Assembly (NCBI RefSeq): GCF_020905345.1
Contig: NZ_JAJJMO010000001.1
Location: 3,782,001 to 3,846,000, forward strand
Reading direction: 5' to 3'
Length of the DNA: 64,000 nucleotides
Origin: Flavobacterium pisciphilum
Lineage (GTDB): Bacteria > Bacteroidota > Bacteroidia > Flavobacteriales > Flavobacteriaceae
In this document: piece by piece, positions 1 to 8,476 of the stretch
How the letters are laid out: the number at the start of each line of letters is the position of its first letter
How positions within the stretch are numbered: position 1 is the stretch's first letter
Notes under the pieces: generated by a model
The model's input: only the letters and a program-made list of their open reading frames with translations
What the model was told of the DNA's origin: nothing
Databases searched by the model: none
Program-made: the position numbers and the translations under genes

Positions 1-33
1 CTAAATTCATCATACTTAATAGTAGTGCTATAG

Positions 34-567
34 ATGAAAGTTAGTGAGATAATACGCCTGATAGAGGAAAATAATCTGGTAGAAAAAACGATTACGATTG
101 GACGTAATGAATTTCTAAAAGTCAAAGGAAGCATTGATACCAATATCTATTTTATAGAAGAGGGCAGTCTCCGAATTTTTGTACTTGACAATTATGAAGA
201 ACGTATTATTCGCTTTGGGTATAGAAACAATATTATTGTTTCTATAGATTCATTTTTATCCGAGAAGCCATCAGATTTTTATATCCAAGCCATAAAGAAA
301 ACGGTGATAAAAGTAATTCCGAAAAAGGGTTTTATGGATTTTATCAATCAAAATGAAGATAATCTCAAGCTTTGGATAAAAATCATGGAGGACTTGATTT
401 TGCAGCAAATAGAAAGGGAGAAAGATATCCTTACTAGCTCACCTAAAGAACGTTTTGAAAGGGTTTTAATGAGAAGCCCACAACTATTTCAGGAAATTTC
501 AAACAGACATATCGCAAATTATTTAAGGATGAGTCCTGAAACTTTGTCAAGATTAAAAAAGCGTTGA
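34..567 (+). CDS. Crp/Fnr-family transcriptional regulator
   Basis: This is a 177-residue protein with a cyclic-nucleotide-binding-like beta-barrel (about residues 20-110) and a C-terminal helix-turn-helix (about 140-177) ending in MSPETLSRLKKR, the typical recognition helix of small Bacteroidota Crp/Fnr proteins. The HTH is short and stops directly after the recognition helix, so no C-terminal wing is present. The effector cannot be told from sequence; there is no cysteine cluster for an Fe-S cofactor. The downstream DinB-like gene starts 55 bases later on the same strand and may be co-transcribed. The family call is firm and the regulon is unknown. Confidence 0.85.
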   Translation: MKVSEIIRLIEENNLVEKTITIGRNEFLKVKGSIDTNIYFIEEGSLRIFVLDNYEERIIRFGYRNNIIVSIDSFLSEKPSDFYIQAIKKTVIKVIPKKGFMDFINQNEDNLKLWIKIMEDLILQQIEREKDILTSSPKERFERVLMRSPQLFQEISNRHIANYLRMSPETLSRLKKR

Positions 568-622
568 TTTCAATCAATGTTTTTTGGTTAAAAGTTTGAG
601 AAATTTGTCAAAAAATAATGAG

Positions 623-1183
623 ATGAAAATTGAATCAGATGTTTTAATATTAGACTTAATTGAGCGTACCCGTTTGATTATGAATAAAGCTGAATCTTTG
701 AAAGCCGAAAGCGATACAGTGCTTAATCACAGAGTAAGCTCTGAAAGTTGGAGTGCTCTAGAATGTTTGGAACACCTTAATTTGTATGGTAGGTTTTATC
801 TTCCAGAAATTACAAAACGAATATATGGAGTGACTACTGAGGGAGCTGAATTATATTTTAAAAGCGGTTGGCTAGGAGATTATTTTGCAAAAAGCATGCT
901 GCCAAAAGAGAAGCTCAATGCAATGAAAACCTTTAAAAGTATGAATCCGATAAATAGTAAACTTGATAAAACTGTTATTACTGAGTTTATCAATCAGCAA
1001 ATTCAGATGCTAGAGTTACTTAATAAAGCTAAAGATGTGAGTCTTAATAAAACCAAAACAGGAATTAGTATCACAAAGTGGATACAGCTGAAATTAGGTG
1101 ATACATTTAAGATTGTGATTTACCATAATCAGAGACATGTTATGCAAGCTGAAAAGGTAGTAGGTAGTTGTTTTATAGAATGA
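623..1183 (+). CDS. DinB-like (YfiT-type) four-helix protein
   Basis: The predicted product has 186 residues and resembles the DinB/YfiT metalloprotein fold. The His of LECLEHLNLY and the two His of YHNQRHVM are in the places of the family's three metal ligands. The same frame is open back to a TTG at 584, but I prefer the ATG at 623, which gives the family's usual start and length. Members include thiol transferases and many proteins of unknown substrate, so no reaction is assigned. It follows the Crp/Fnr gene in the same direction and may be its target or partner. Confidence 0.75.
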   Translation: MKIESDVLILDLIERTRLIMNKAESLKAESDTVLNHRVSSESWSALECLEHLNLYGRFYLPEITKRIYGVTTEGAELYFKSGWLGDYFAKSMLPKEKLNAMKTFKSMNPINSKLDKTVITEFINQQIQMLELLNKAKDVSLNKTKTGISITKWIQLKLGDTFKIVIYHNQRHVMQAEKVVGSCFIE

Positions 1184-1184
1184 T

Positions 1185-1907
1185 TTAATTTTTTATAAAA
1201 TGCTTCTCGCTCCATTCTAATCCGTTTGGAAGTTCAAGATTACTGAATTCAATATGAATAACTCGTCTTCTTTCGTTATTAGTAGTTTTATTTGAAGCAT
1301 GGAAAAGTAATGGTTTCATAATCATTATTCCACCTTTGTCGACTTCACAAATTGTCTCCTTTTCATTTTTTAAGTCCATATTTTCAACTCTATAAATTCC
1401 TTTAGAATGGGAGCTATTAATTACTTTTAAAGCTCCATTGTCTTTTGTTGTTTTGTCAATATGAATTCTTATTGTGAAATTTTTTTCAAGAATTTCTTTT
1501 GGAGGTTGCACAGCAAATTGATTTTGCTTGGTGGTCCAATTTTCAAAATTCTTGATATCTATTTTTTTATCCACAGAGATTGTTAAATCTTGGTGATAAG
1601 CAACAAACCAATTTGATTTTTCTGGTTTGTCAAAATATATTGATTTAGTTATAAAATAATTTTCTCCAAAGTTGGATTGAATAATATCCTTTAAATTTTG
1701 ATTAAAAATATAATCTAGGGTTTCGGGAATTTCTTTGTGGAATTGTCTTATCGCAAATAAATCTTCTGATTTTCTGAAAGTTGTTTTTTCGGCTTTGTTT
1801 TCTGTGCTACTTTCAATTATTGAAATCAGTTTTTCAATTTCACTTTCGTTATAAACATTCTCTATAATCGTAAAACCATCAGCGTTTATTTCGTCGATAT
1901 ATTTCAT
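1185..1907 (-). CDS. phytanoyl-CoA dioxygenase (PhyH)-family oxygenase
   Basis: This 240-residue protein has the pattern of Fe(II)/2-oxoglutarate oxygenases of the PhyH family. It shows an HxD metal motif in AYHQDLT, a distal His in LLFHAS, and a basic cluster NNERRRVIH suited to binding the 2-oxoglutarate carboxylate. The double-stranded beta-helix would span most of the protein. The substrate is unknown; family members hydroxylate acyl-CoAs, amino acids and small metabolites. It converges on the DinB-like gene with one base between the stops. Confidence 0.8.
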   Translation of the reverse strand: MKYIDEINADGFTIIENVYNESEIEKLISIIESSTENKAEKTTFRKSEDLFAIRQFHKEIPETLDYIFNQNLKDIIQSNFGENYFITKSIYFDKPEKSNWFVAYHQDLTISVDKKIDIKNFENWTTKQNQFAVQPPKEILEKNFTIRIHIDKTTKDNGALKVINSSHSKGIYRVENMDLKNEKETICEVDKGGIMIMKPLLFHASNKTTNNERRRVIHIEFSNLELPNGLEWSEKHFIKN

Positions 1908-1980
1908 TCTGAATTTTGTTTTTCTAATCTCAATAACTTTGTTTCAAAACCTGTGCAACGAAGGGATTCAAAACCTCGTT

Positions 1981-2622
1981 TTAAAGAACTCTACTAACAG
2001 TTAATCCGTCTCGAATAGGTAGTAAAACCGTTTCTACTCTTGGGTCATTCTTTAAAAGAAGGTTGTACTCTAAAAGGATCTTTGTACTAATGTCATTTGG
2101 ATGTAATGGTTCTAAAACTTTACCACTCCATAAAACATTATCAGATAAAATGATACCGCCTTTATTCATTTTAGGAACAATCATTTCGTAGTAATTAATG
2201 TAGTTTTCTTTATCAGCATCTATAAATACTAAATCAAATTTTACATCAATCGTAGGGATAATGGTTGTGGCTTCGCCCAAATGTTGGAAAATTTGTTTTC
2301 CCCATGGAGATTGGTCAAAATATTTTCGTTGAAAATCTATTAATTCTTCTTTAATGTCAATTGTATGTAATTGCCCGTTTTCTTGCATTCCTTCGCATAG
2401 GGATAAGGCAGCATAGCCAGTATAGGTTCCAATTTCAAGAATGTTTACTGGGCGAATTAATTTAGATAACATGCTTAAAACACGACCTTGAAAATGCCCA
2501 CTTAGCATACGTGGCAATAGTATTTTTTGGTAAGTCTCTTTGTTTAAACGCGCTAGTAACTCAGGTTCTTTTTCAGAATGTTGTTCTATGTAGTCTTCTA
2601 GGTCTTGTGATATAAAATGCAT
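1981..2622 (-). CDS. class I SAM-dependent O-methyltransferase (COG4122 type)
   Basis: The 213-residue product matches the caffeoyl-CoA O-methyltransferase / YrrM-like family. The SAM motif is ILEIGTYTGYAALSL, the acidic loop and metal-binding aspartates are in FDLVFIDADKENY and ILSDNVLWSGKV, and the length is normal. Relatives methylate catechol-like compounds, and one Gram-positive member (TrmR) methylates a tRNA wobble uridine. Which applies here cannot be decided from sequence. It is transcribed alone on the minus strand, downstream of a terminator that ends the lipoprotein gene at 2738. Confidence 0.85.
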   Translation of the reverse strand: MHFISQDLEDYIEQHSEKEPELLARLNKETYQKILLPRMLSGHFQGRVLSMLSKLIRPVNILEIGTYTGYAALSLCEGMQENGQLHTIDIKEELIDFQRKYFDQSPWGKQIFQHLGEATTIIPTIDVKFDLVFIDADKENYINYYEMIVPKMNKGGIILSDNVLWSGKVLEPLHPNDISTKILLEYNLLLKNDPRVETVLLPIRDGLTVSRVL

Positions 2623-2688
2623 GATATGTATAATCTAAAATTGAAATGCAAAAATACAAAAATATCTACTACACTTTTTTGCATAAAA

Positions 2689-2716
2689 AAAACCATCCGC
2701 GGTGGCGAATGGTTTT
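2689..2716 (-). terminator. hairpin terminator of the small lipoprotein gene
   Basis: AAAACCAT and ATGGTTTT form an 8-bp stem, extended by CGC/GCG across one mismatch. On the minus strand it follows the stop of the gene at 2738 and is followed by a run of T. Confidence 0.75.
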
Positions 2717-2737
2717 AACTTTCACATGAAATGAAAA

Positions 2738-3070
2738 TTATTTTTTTAAAGCGTCATTAACTTCTTTAGCTGTTTTTACAGTTCCGTCTTTTGCAGCTTT
2801 TGCAGCTTCTTCTACTTTTTTAGCTCCTTTTTCTGTAGCATCTTTTACATCTTCAGCAGCTTTTTTAGTAGCGTCTTTCACATCTTTTGCAGCATCTTCT
2901 ACTTTAGTTACTGCAGTGTCTTTTACTTCATCAATGTCAGTAGTCAATGAGTCAACTTTGTTTCCAAGTGTTAATTCATCTTCCGTTGGTTTTGGCTCTT
3001 TCTTTTCGCAAGATTGTACTCCGAATGCTAATAAAGCGATAACTGCTAAGCTTAAAATTTGTTTTTTCAT
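2738..3070 (-). CDS. small Lys/Ala/Glu-rich repeat lipoprotein
   Basis: This is a 110-residue lipoprotein. The signal peptide ends in a lipobox-like VQSC at Cys21, followed by EKKEPKPTEDE. The rest is an amphipathic helical repeat of about 11 residues built on K/D-DVKDATKKA and related units, reminiscent of apolipoprotein- or LEA-like helices. Such proteins may coat membranes or protect against desiccation or osmotic stress, but no function is established here. It has its own terminator and an AT-rich leader of about 190 bases upstream. Confidence 0.75.
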   Translation of the reverse strand: MKKQILSLAVIALLAFGVQSCEKKEPKPTEDELTLGNKVDSLTTDIDEVKDTAVTKVEDAAKDVKDATKKAAEDVKDATEKGAKKVEEAAKAAKDGTVKTAKEVNDALKK

Positions 3071-3259
3071 AATTAATTAATTTTTTTGGGTTGATACAAT
3101 GTTAAGTGTATGGTTCTAAGAAATAACAATTTACATAAAAAAACGTGACCTAGTATGTTTTTTTGTAAGACGATCTCTCTTTTGAGTGTAAATACAATTC
3201 TTGTACCAAACTTTTATTTTTTAGATTATTATATGAAAAGTTTTTTTGAAGCTGTTTAA

Positions 3260-3811
3260 TTAGTTTTTATACAAACTAAAGTCTATTGTTATTTGATCTT
3301 TCACTTTTATAAGCCCAGCCATCTTTACGGGTGGCTTAAGGCCAATATCAGAAAAATTCAAATTGAAGGTTCCTTGGATTTTATTGCCAGTGGTATTTAA
3401 TATAAAGTCTTTGTATTTAAGCGTTTTGTCTGTTATTACAAAAGTAAGATTGCATTTGTAGTTTTTACCACAAGGTCTAATTTCAGATAGGGTTACATAG
3501 CTACTAGGGTATGTTTTTGTTTTTACTGTAGCTTGCAAGTCCTTGGTCATTATTTTGTTTCTGCAATCAAAGTTAGACATTGGAATTTCTGCCGAAATAC
3601 TATTTTTTTTACTTAAGTTTAAAAAGATGCTATCTTTCTTAATTAATGAATTACCACAGTTATAATCTCCAACAGTTGATTTTCCACTAATTTTAATTTC
3701 AATTTTATTAATAATTAAAATTGAATCGTCAGGGAAAAAAGTGGGCTTAGCACTTCCTAAACAGAGGAATAATGCTAAACCCAACAATCCAATTGTAAAT
3801 AAATTTTTCAT
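3260..3811 (-). CDS. YceI-like secreted protein, divergent
   Basis: The 183-residue protein has a signal peptide (hydrophobic residues about 4-20) and a diverged YceI-like lipocalin fold: IEIKISGKSTVGDY in front, and a C-terminal NFSDIGLKPPVKMAGLIKV segment that parallels FADFGMTPPKALFGTIKT of the gene at 5192. Unlike that paralogue it has several cysteines. YceI proteins bind isoprenoid-type or other amphipathic ligands in the periplasm. It is the last gene of a three-gene operon, 8 bases after the outer-membrane barrel gene. Confidence 0.75.
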   Translation of the reverse strand: MKNLFTIGLLGLALFLCLGSAKPTFFPDDSILIINKIEIKISGKSTVGDYNCGNSLIKKDSIFLNLSKKNSISAEIPMSNFDCRNKIMTKDLQATVKTKTYPSSYVTLSEIRPCGKNYKCNLTFVITDKTLKYKDFILNTTGNKIQGTFNLNFSDIGLKPPVKMAGLIKVKDQITIDFSLYKN

Positions 3812-3819
3812 TGAGTAAA

Positions 3820-5184
3820 TTAGAATGTAATAACTGCTTCAAACATTACACCGTTGAATTTTCCTTTGTATAAATCATTTGGATTTCCAGCAGCATTAAA
3901 TTGGCTGTAATTTTTATAGCGTTGGTCTACATAACCCACTTTAGCCAAAATGTTTTTAGTCATAAACCAACCTGCACTAGTTTCAAATCTAGTTATGTTA
4001 ACAGCTTCGGCATCAGAGTTTCTTAATTTCCCGTCAACTAAGTTGTATTTTGCTCCAACAAATAGGTTCTCGTTTGTACCAAATCGGTATACGATGTCTC
4101 CTGCATATTGGTTTACTGAACGTGAAGATTCAACACCTTTTGCATCACCACCAGAAGTAAACTCTAAGGTACCAAAGAACTCAAGTCCTTTATATTTAAT
4201 AAATGGGTTAATCATATATGATGTTGCCCAATTTCCGTATCCAGGATTGAAACGTCCAGTGTCTTTATTTGCAGTTGGGTCAAAGTTGTCAGCAACAGGA
4301 GCTCCATTGGCACCAGTATAATCACTGTGACTCATTACACCATAAAAACGGCTTCCAGCTCTATCTGATGCATATAGGTTTCCACTTGAATTTGCAGTGT
4401 GGTATAAAGATCCTGTTAATCTTATTCTTAAATCTGGGTCAAGTTGTTTGTCGAAACCAATTTTTGCCAAGATAGTAGGGCTAACAGTTGTGTTATGTGT
4501 TGGGCTAGCTTGTTTTACTTCTTTAACATCTTGATCTAGTTTAGAGTTTGTAACTCCAATCATACCCACAAAACCACTTCGGTTATAGTAAAGTTCGGCA
4601 CCCATTTCTGTAATAAATGCATCCATGATATTATTCCCAATAAAAGGGTTCATTAAAGCATTACCATTATCAGATCTTCTAAAGTGAGCGTCACCATAGT
4701 TGTTCTCCATTTGACCAATTTTAATAGTGGCATATTTCATGAAATCGGCTAAGAAATCTTTTTTAATGAAATCTAATTTATCAATTTGTAAATAACCTCC
4801 TTTTACCCAAGTTTCATGATGGTGTCTTGAAGCAAGATATACATCTAGATTTACACGCACCCCATCAAATAATTGTGCTCCAATGGTAAAGTTTGCAGTA
4901 GGTAGATTAAAATTATTTTCAAGATTGTTTAATCTGTAGCCAGAAATTGGTGCACTCAGATTTTCTTGTCCATTAAATGAATTTACTCCTTGGAATTGTA
5001 ATGCAAATGCCGCTCCTATATCGATACTTAATCCTTTGTATTGAACAGTATCTTTTTTTACGTCAAATTGATTTATTCCATTTTTGTCTCGTGAAATTTG
5101 ATTCTGAATTTGTCCAAATCCAACTTGAGCTGTTGCTGTAGCCATGCTTAATAAAACGGTAGCTATGAGATAGATTTTTTTCAT
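3820..5184 (-). CDS. outer-membrane beta-barrel protein (porin-like)
   Basis: The 454-residue product has a signal peptide ending near TATAQ and then alternating amphipathic strands rich in aromatic residues, closing with a C-terminal strand FNGVMFEAVITF, which is characteristic of outer-membrane barrels. It contains a His-rich turn, ASRHHHETW, near residue 124. There is no TonB box or plug, so it is not a TonB-dependent receptor. It lies between two YceI-family genes, with gaps of only 7 and 8 bases, so the three are surely one transcript and probably handle a common ligand. Confidence 0.8.
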   Translation of the reverse strand: MKKIYLIATVLLSMATATAQVGFGQIQNQISRDKNGINQFDVKKDTVQYKGLSIDIGAAFALQFQGVNSFNGQENLSAPISGYRLNNLENNFNLPTANFTIGAQLFDGVRVNLDVYLASRHHHETWVKGGYLQIDKLDFIKKDFLADFMKYATIKIGQMENNYGDAHFRRSDNGNALMNPFIGNNIMDAFITEMGAELYYNRSGFVGMIGVTNSKLDQDVKEVKQASPTHNTTVSPTILAKIGFDKQLDPDLRIRLTGSLYHTANSSGNLYASDRAGSRFYGVMSHSDYTGANGAPVADNFDPTANKDTGRFNPGYGNWATSYMINPFIKYKGLEFFGTLEFTSGGDAKGVESSRSVNQYAGDIVYRFGTNENLFVGAKYNLVDGKLRNSDAEAVNITRFETSAGWFMTKNILAKVGYVDQRYKNYSQFNAAGNPNDLYKGKFNGVMFEAVITF

Positions 5185-5191
5185 GTGGTAT

Positions 5192-5752
5192 TTATTTTAG
5201 AATGATATTGAAATTTAATGTAAGATCCTTTCCTGTTTTGATGGTTCCAAACAAAGCTTTTGGTGGAGTCATCCCAAAATCGGCAAAAGTTATTTTATTA
5301 GACCCCTGAAGTGTTACAACTCCATTGTTAACAGTTGTTTTTACTTGAGTTTTATACTCTTTACTAACTCCAGCGATAGTGTATGTTCCTGTTAAGTTCC
5401 AAGTTGTTTCATTTACTTTTTCGGCAGATTTTAAAACGTACTTAATGTTTTTGTGTGTTTTAGTTTTTAATGTTTCGTATGCTACCTTATCCATACTAGT
5501 TTTCTCACTTTTTATGCTTTCAGTCAAAAGGGTTATGGCTAGGCTATTAATGTCTGTTAGTTTAGCATCTGTAACAGTTAAAGTTCCTGTACCAGTTCCA
5601 GAATTAGATTTCATTTCCCAATCATGCATAGTAGATGTTCCTGCCACCGAAAAACTCGATTTTGCATCTACGGTATAATTCTTTTGTGCACTCATGTATG
5701 TTGACATTGCTAAACAAACTACTGTTAAAAAAATAGATTTAATTGTTTTCAT
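5192..5752 (-). CDS. YceI-family periplasmic protein
   Basis: A 186-residue YceI-domain protein with a signal peptide (residues about 1-22, ending MSAQ). It starts with YTVDAKSSFSVAGTSTMHDW and ends with FADFGMTPPKALFGTIKTG, both recognisable YceI signatures, and has the normal length. YceI proteins form a lipocalin-like barrel that binds polyisoprenoid or similar lipids. It is the first gene of the yceI / barrel / yceI-like operon. An inverted repeat at 5850-5871 lies about 100 bases upstream. Confidence 0.85.
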   Translation of the reverse strand: MKTIKSIFLTVVCLAMSTYMSAQKNYTVDAKSSFSVAGTSTMHDWEMKSNSGTGTGTLTVTDAKLTDINSLAITLLTESIKSEKTSMDKVAYETLKTKTHKNIKYVLKSAEKVNETTWNLTGTYTIAGVSKEYKTQVKTTVNNGVVTLQGSNKITFADFGMTPPKALFGTIKTGKDLTLNFNIILK

Positions 5753-5849
5753 TTTTATTAATTTATTCGTTAATCATTTAATAAGACATTGTTTGTAAGT
5801 TGGCGTGTATGTTGACTTCGCGAGCAATACTTATTTTCTTTTTATCAAA

Positions 5850-5871
5850 TTTATTATGTATGCATAATAAA
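5850..5871. promoter_or_regulatory. inverted repeat, possible operator of the yceI operon
   Basis: TTTATTATG and CATAATAAA form perfect 9-bp arms around a 4-base centre, about 100 bases upstream of the yceI start. The dyad fits a dimeric regulator site, but in AT-rich DNA it could be chance. Confidence 0.3.
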
Positions 5872-6217
5872 AAGCATGATAATAATCATTGTTAAAATTT
5901 TAATAAAGAGTTATATTAATAGTCAGTGCGGAAGTTCATTGAAAGAAACAGTCATTATTAATTAAATGCTGTTTTATATATGGTTGTTAGTTAGTTTGTT
6001 GTGAGGTTATGTGTAGGAACTATCGGATTTTATTTGAATGAAATTTTAAATGCGATTTTATGATAAAAAATGTTTTTATGTTCAAATGACAAGAAGTGAG
6101 GGTTTATAGGCTTTTACGTCTCATATAACGATTGAAATTTTTTTGAAAATAATTTCATGAAATTTGACATTTTAGCAAGAATGCATCTAAAAAACATTAA
6201 AAAACAACAAAAGTGAT

Positions 6218-6225
6218 TAAATTTG
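6218..6225 (+). promoter_or_regulatory. TAnnTTTG -7 element of rlmN
   Basis: TAAATTTG matches the Bacteroidota -7 consensus. It ends 4 bases before the first possible ATG (6230) and 10 bases before the second (6236), so transcription may start almost at the start codon. No clear -33 TTG is seen at the usual spacing. Confidence 0.5.
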
Positions 6226-6229
6226 CAGC

Positions 6230-7279
6230 ATGCAAATGGAGAAAAAAGACATACGAGCCTTATCAAAAGAGGAATTACGCGAATTTTTTGTTACTAATAA
6301 TGACAAAGCGTTCCGTGGTAATCAAGTTTACGAATGGTTATGGAGCAAAGGAGCACATAGTTTTGAAGACATGACGAATGTTGCAAAAGCAACACGTTCT
6401 ATGCTTGAAAATAATTTTGTTATCAATCATATTAAGGTTGATACAATGCAGCGTAGTAATGATGGTACAGTAAAGAATGCCGTTCGATTACACGATGGAT
6501 TGGTTGTAGAGTCGGTTTTGATTCCTACTCAAACTAGAACTACTGCTTGTGTATCTAGTCAAGTTGGTTGTAGTTTAGATTGTAATTTTTGCGCTACAGC
6601 GAGATTAAAAAGAATGCGTAATCTAGAGCCAGCAGAGATCTATGATCAGGTAATTGCTATAGATAAAGAAAGCCGTTTGTATTATAATCATCCGTTGTCT
6701 AATATTGTTTTTATGGGAATGGGAGAACCGCTCATGAATTATAACAATGTTATGAAAGCTATTGATATGATTACGTCTACTGAAGGTTTAGGAATGTCGC
6801 CAAAACGTATTATGGTATCAACATCGGGGATACCTAAAATGATCAAAAAAATGGCAGATGATGATGTTAAATTCAAATTAGCAGTTTCATTGCACTCGGC
6901 AATAGATGAAATCCGTTCTCGAATTATGCCTTTTAGTAAAAATTTCCCTTTGGCAGATTTACGTGAGTCATTAGAGTATTGGTACAGAAAAACGAAATGT
7001 AAAGTTTCATACGAATACGTAGTTTGGAAAGGAATTAACGATGATAAAGCATCAATTGATGCCTTGGTTAAGTTTTGCAAATACGTGCCTTGTAAGGTCA
7101 ATTTAATTGAGTATAATCCAATTGATGATGGTGAGTTTCAACAAGCTTCAGAAGAATCAATTAATGCATACATAAAAGCACTTGAAAATATTGGAGTAGT
7201 AGTAAAAGTACGCCGAAGTAGAGGAAAAGATATTGATGCTGCTTGCGGGCAATTGGCTAATAAAGAAGCAGAAGTTTAA
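6230..7279 (+). CDS. rlmN: dual-specificity 23S rRNA/tRNA methyltransferase RlmN
   Basis: RlmN is a radical-SAM enzyme that makes 2-methyladenosine at A2503 of 23S rRNA and A37 of some tRNAs. The 349-residue product has the CxxxCxxC cluster in GCSLDCNFCAT, the GMGEPLMNY segment, and the conserved C-terminal cysteine in DIDAACGQLA that takes part in catalysis. Length is normal. The first ATG is at 6230, but the second (6236, MEKKDIRALS) is equally plausible. It stands alone and ends in a strong hairpin shared with the convergent lipoprotein gene. Confidence 0.95.
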   Translation: MQMEKKDIRALSKEELREFFVTNNDKAFRGNQVYEWLWSKGAHSFEDMTNVAKATRSMLENNFVINHIKVDTMQRSNDGTVKNAVRLHDGLVVESVLIPTQTRTTACVSSQVGCSLDCNFCATARLKRMRNLEPAEIYDQVIAIDKESRLYYNHPLSNIVFMGMGEPLMNYNNVMKAIDMITSTEGLGMSPKRIMVSTSGIPKMIKKMADDDVKFKLAVSLHSAIDEIRSRIMPFSKNFPLADLRESLEYWYRKTKCKVSYEYVVWKGINDDKASIDALVKFCKYVPCKVNLIEYNPIDDGEFQQASEESINAYIKALENIGVVVKVRRSRGKDIDAACGQLANKEAEV

Positions 7280-7300
7280 TATAAGTTAAGCATAAAATAA

Positions 7301-7343
7301 AAAAGCATTAAAAACGAGATTACCACTTGTTTTTAATGCTTTT
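7301..7343. terminator. bidirectional terminator between rlmN and lipoprotein gene
   Basis: A perfect 15-bp stem, AAAAGCATTAAAAAC with GTTTTTAATGCTTTT, surrounds a 13-base loop. It has A and T runs on the two sides and lies between convergent genes, so it can serve both. Confidence 0.85.
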
Positions 7344-7362
7344 CTTTTGGTAAAAAGAGTTG

Positions 7363-8223
7363 TTATTTTTTTAAATGAATTTCTTCAGATACGCCATCTC
7401 TTGTTACAACAGCAAGATCATCACATTCGCCATTTCCAAAATCAATTAAAGCAGTGGCTTCGTTTTTTGTAATTGAGATAGAACCTTTTACAGGGAATGG
7501 TTTTTTGCATGCCATTGAGAATTGTAAAGGAAGTTTAATTTCACTCGAAATTTTATCGCCATTTGGGAAGGTGGTTTCTCCAGCGCCAGTAATAACAAAA
7601 ATGTTATCGTCCCAGTTGAACCAAGTATCAAAACCAGCAATCATTTCTTTTGTTAAAGTGCCTGTTCTTTTATAAATCTTTCCATCTTCAAATGTAATCG
7701 TCATATCGATGGCTGAAATAGATACAGGATGTACAGTTGCTAATAAGTCGGTTGCTTTTTGAGTTAGACTTATGCTTTTGCTCCCTTGAATCTTATTGCC
7801 ATTGTGATAAAAATCTTCAAAACTATACATGATTGTATGTTCGGAGCTGGTGAAATCATTGGTAAACGAAATGGTAATTTTTCCTTTCAATATATTTCCG
7901 TTAGATAGTGTACAGCCTGCTGTGCCAAAATCGATAGTTTTTGTCCATGTATTATCAGTTAATACAGTTGTAACGATGGCACATTCGGGTAAGAAGTTCT
8001 TAATAGTTCCAGTTGCTTTTTTTGAACTATTTTGTTGTGTGCTAAATTGGTCTTCTGCAATATTTGAAACATCATCAATTGATGCATCAATTTTTGAATT
8101 TGTAGCTATTTCATCATTTGAAATAGTTTTAGATGAAACATCTTGTCTTGTCTCATCTGAATTGCAACTAATAAAAAATGTAAAAGCTGCAATAACTCCC
8201 AATAATAAAAATTTTGTTTTCAT
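7363..8223 (-). CDS. hypothetical lipoprotein
   Basis: A 286-residue protein with a lipoprotein signal peptide (lipobox FFISC) followed by NSDET, an acidic stretch like the export signals that send Flavobacterium lipoproteins to the cell surface. The remainder looks all-beta, with two related halves that each carry an acidic Gly/Cys segment (TIDFGTAGC near residue 95 and LIDFGNGEC near 265). I do not recognise a characterised family. It converges on rlmN and shares its terminator. Confidence 0.7.
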   Translation of the reverse strand: MKTKFLLLGVIAAFTFFISCNSDETRQDVSSKTISNDEIATNSKIDASIDDVSNIAEDQFSTQQNSSKKATGTIKNFLPECAIVTTVLTDNTWTKTIDFGTAGCTLSNGNILKGKITISFTNDFTSSEHTIMYSFEDFYHNGNKIQGSKSISLTQKATDLLATVHPVSISAIDMTITFEDGKIYKRTGTLTKEMIAGFDTWFNWDDNIFVITGAGETTFPNGDKISSEIKLPLQFSMACKKPFPVKGSISITKNEATALIDFGNGECDDLAVVTRDGVSEEIHLKK

Positions 8224-8460
8224 AATAAGTAATTTAATTTTTTTGTAATAGATGAATTAAATTAAAGTGGAGATTATAATGTAGATTTTGAGTTAATGCT
8301 ATTTTATAACGGGGAAATAAAATAGTAACAGTGCAATTAGACGCGAGCTAATAATGAACTTTCAAGTAAATTAGGCTTACTTGAATAAGAATAGTGTATA
8401 AAAAGTTCTAAATGTTGATATACTTCTATAAAATACACAACGTTTTTTTATTTAAAATAG

Positions 8461-8468
8461 TATATTTG
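8461..8468 (+). promoter_or_regulatory. TAnnTTTG -7 element of the polyprenyl synthase gene
   Basis: TATATTTG matches the Bacteroidota -7 consensus and ends 8 bases before the ATG at 8477, so the transcript may be leaderless or nearly so. Confidence 0.5.
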
Positions 8469-8476
8469 GAATCGAA

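Larger units (their letters stand above)
5753..6229. other. intergenic region between divergent yceI operon and rlmN
   Basis: No gene is supported here. The region is very AT-rich. It holds a 9-bp inverted repeat at 5850-5871 and a TAAATTTG promoter element just before rlmN; otherwise I see nothing. Confidence 0.5.

Noticed and set aside
3950..4475. Open frames on the plus strand opposite the outer-membrane barrel gene.
   Set aside because: They are antisense to a strong secreted-barrel gene, have low-quality protein composition and no start context.
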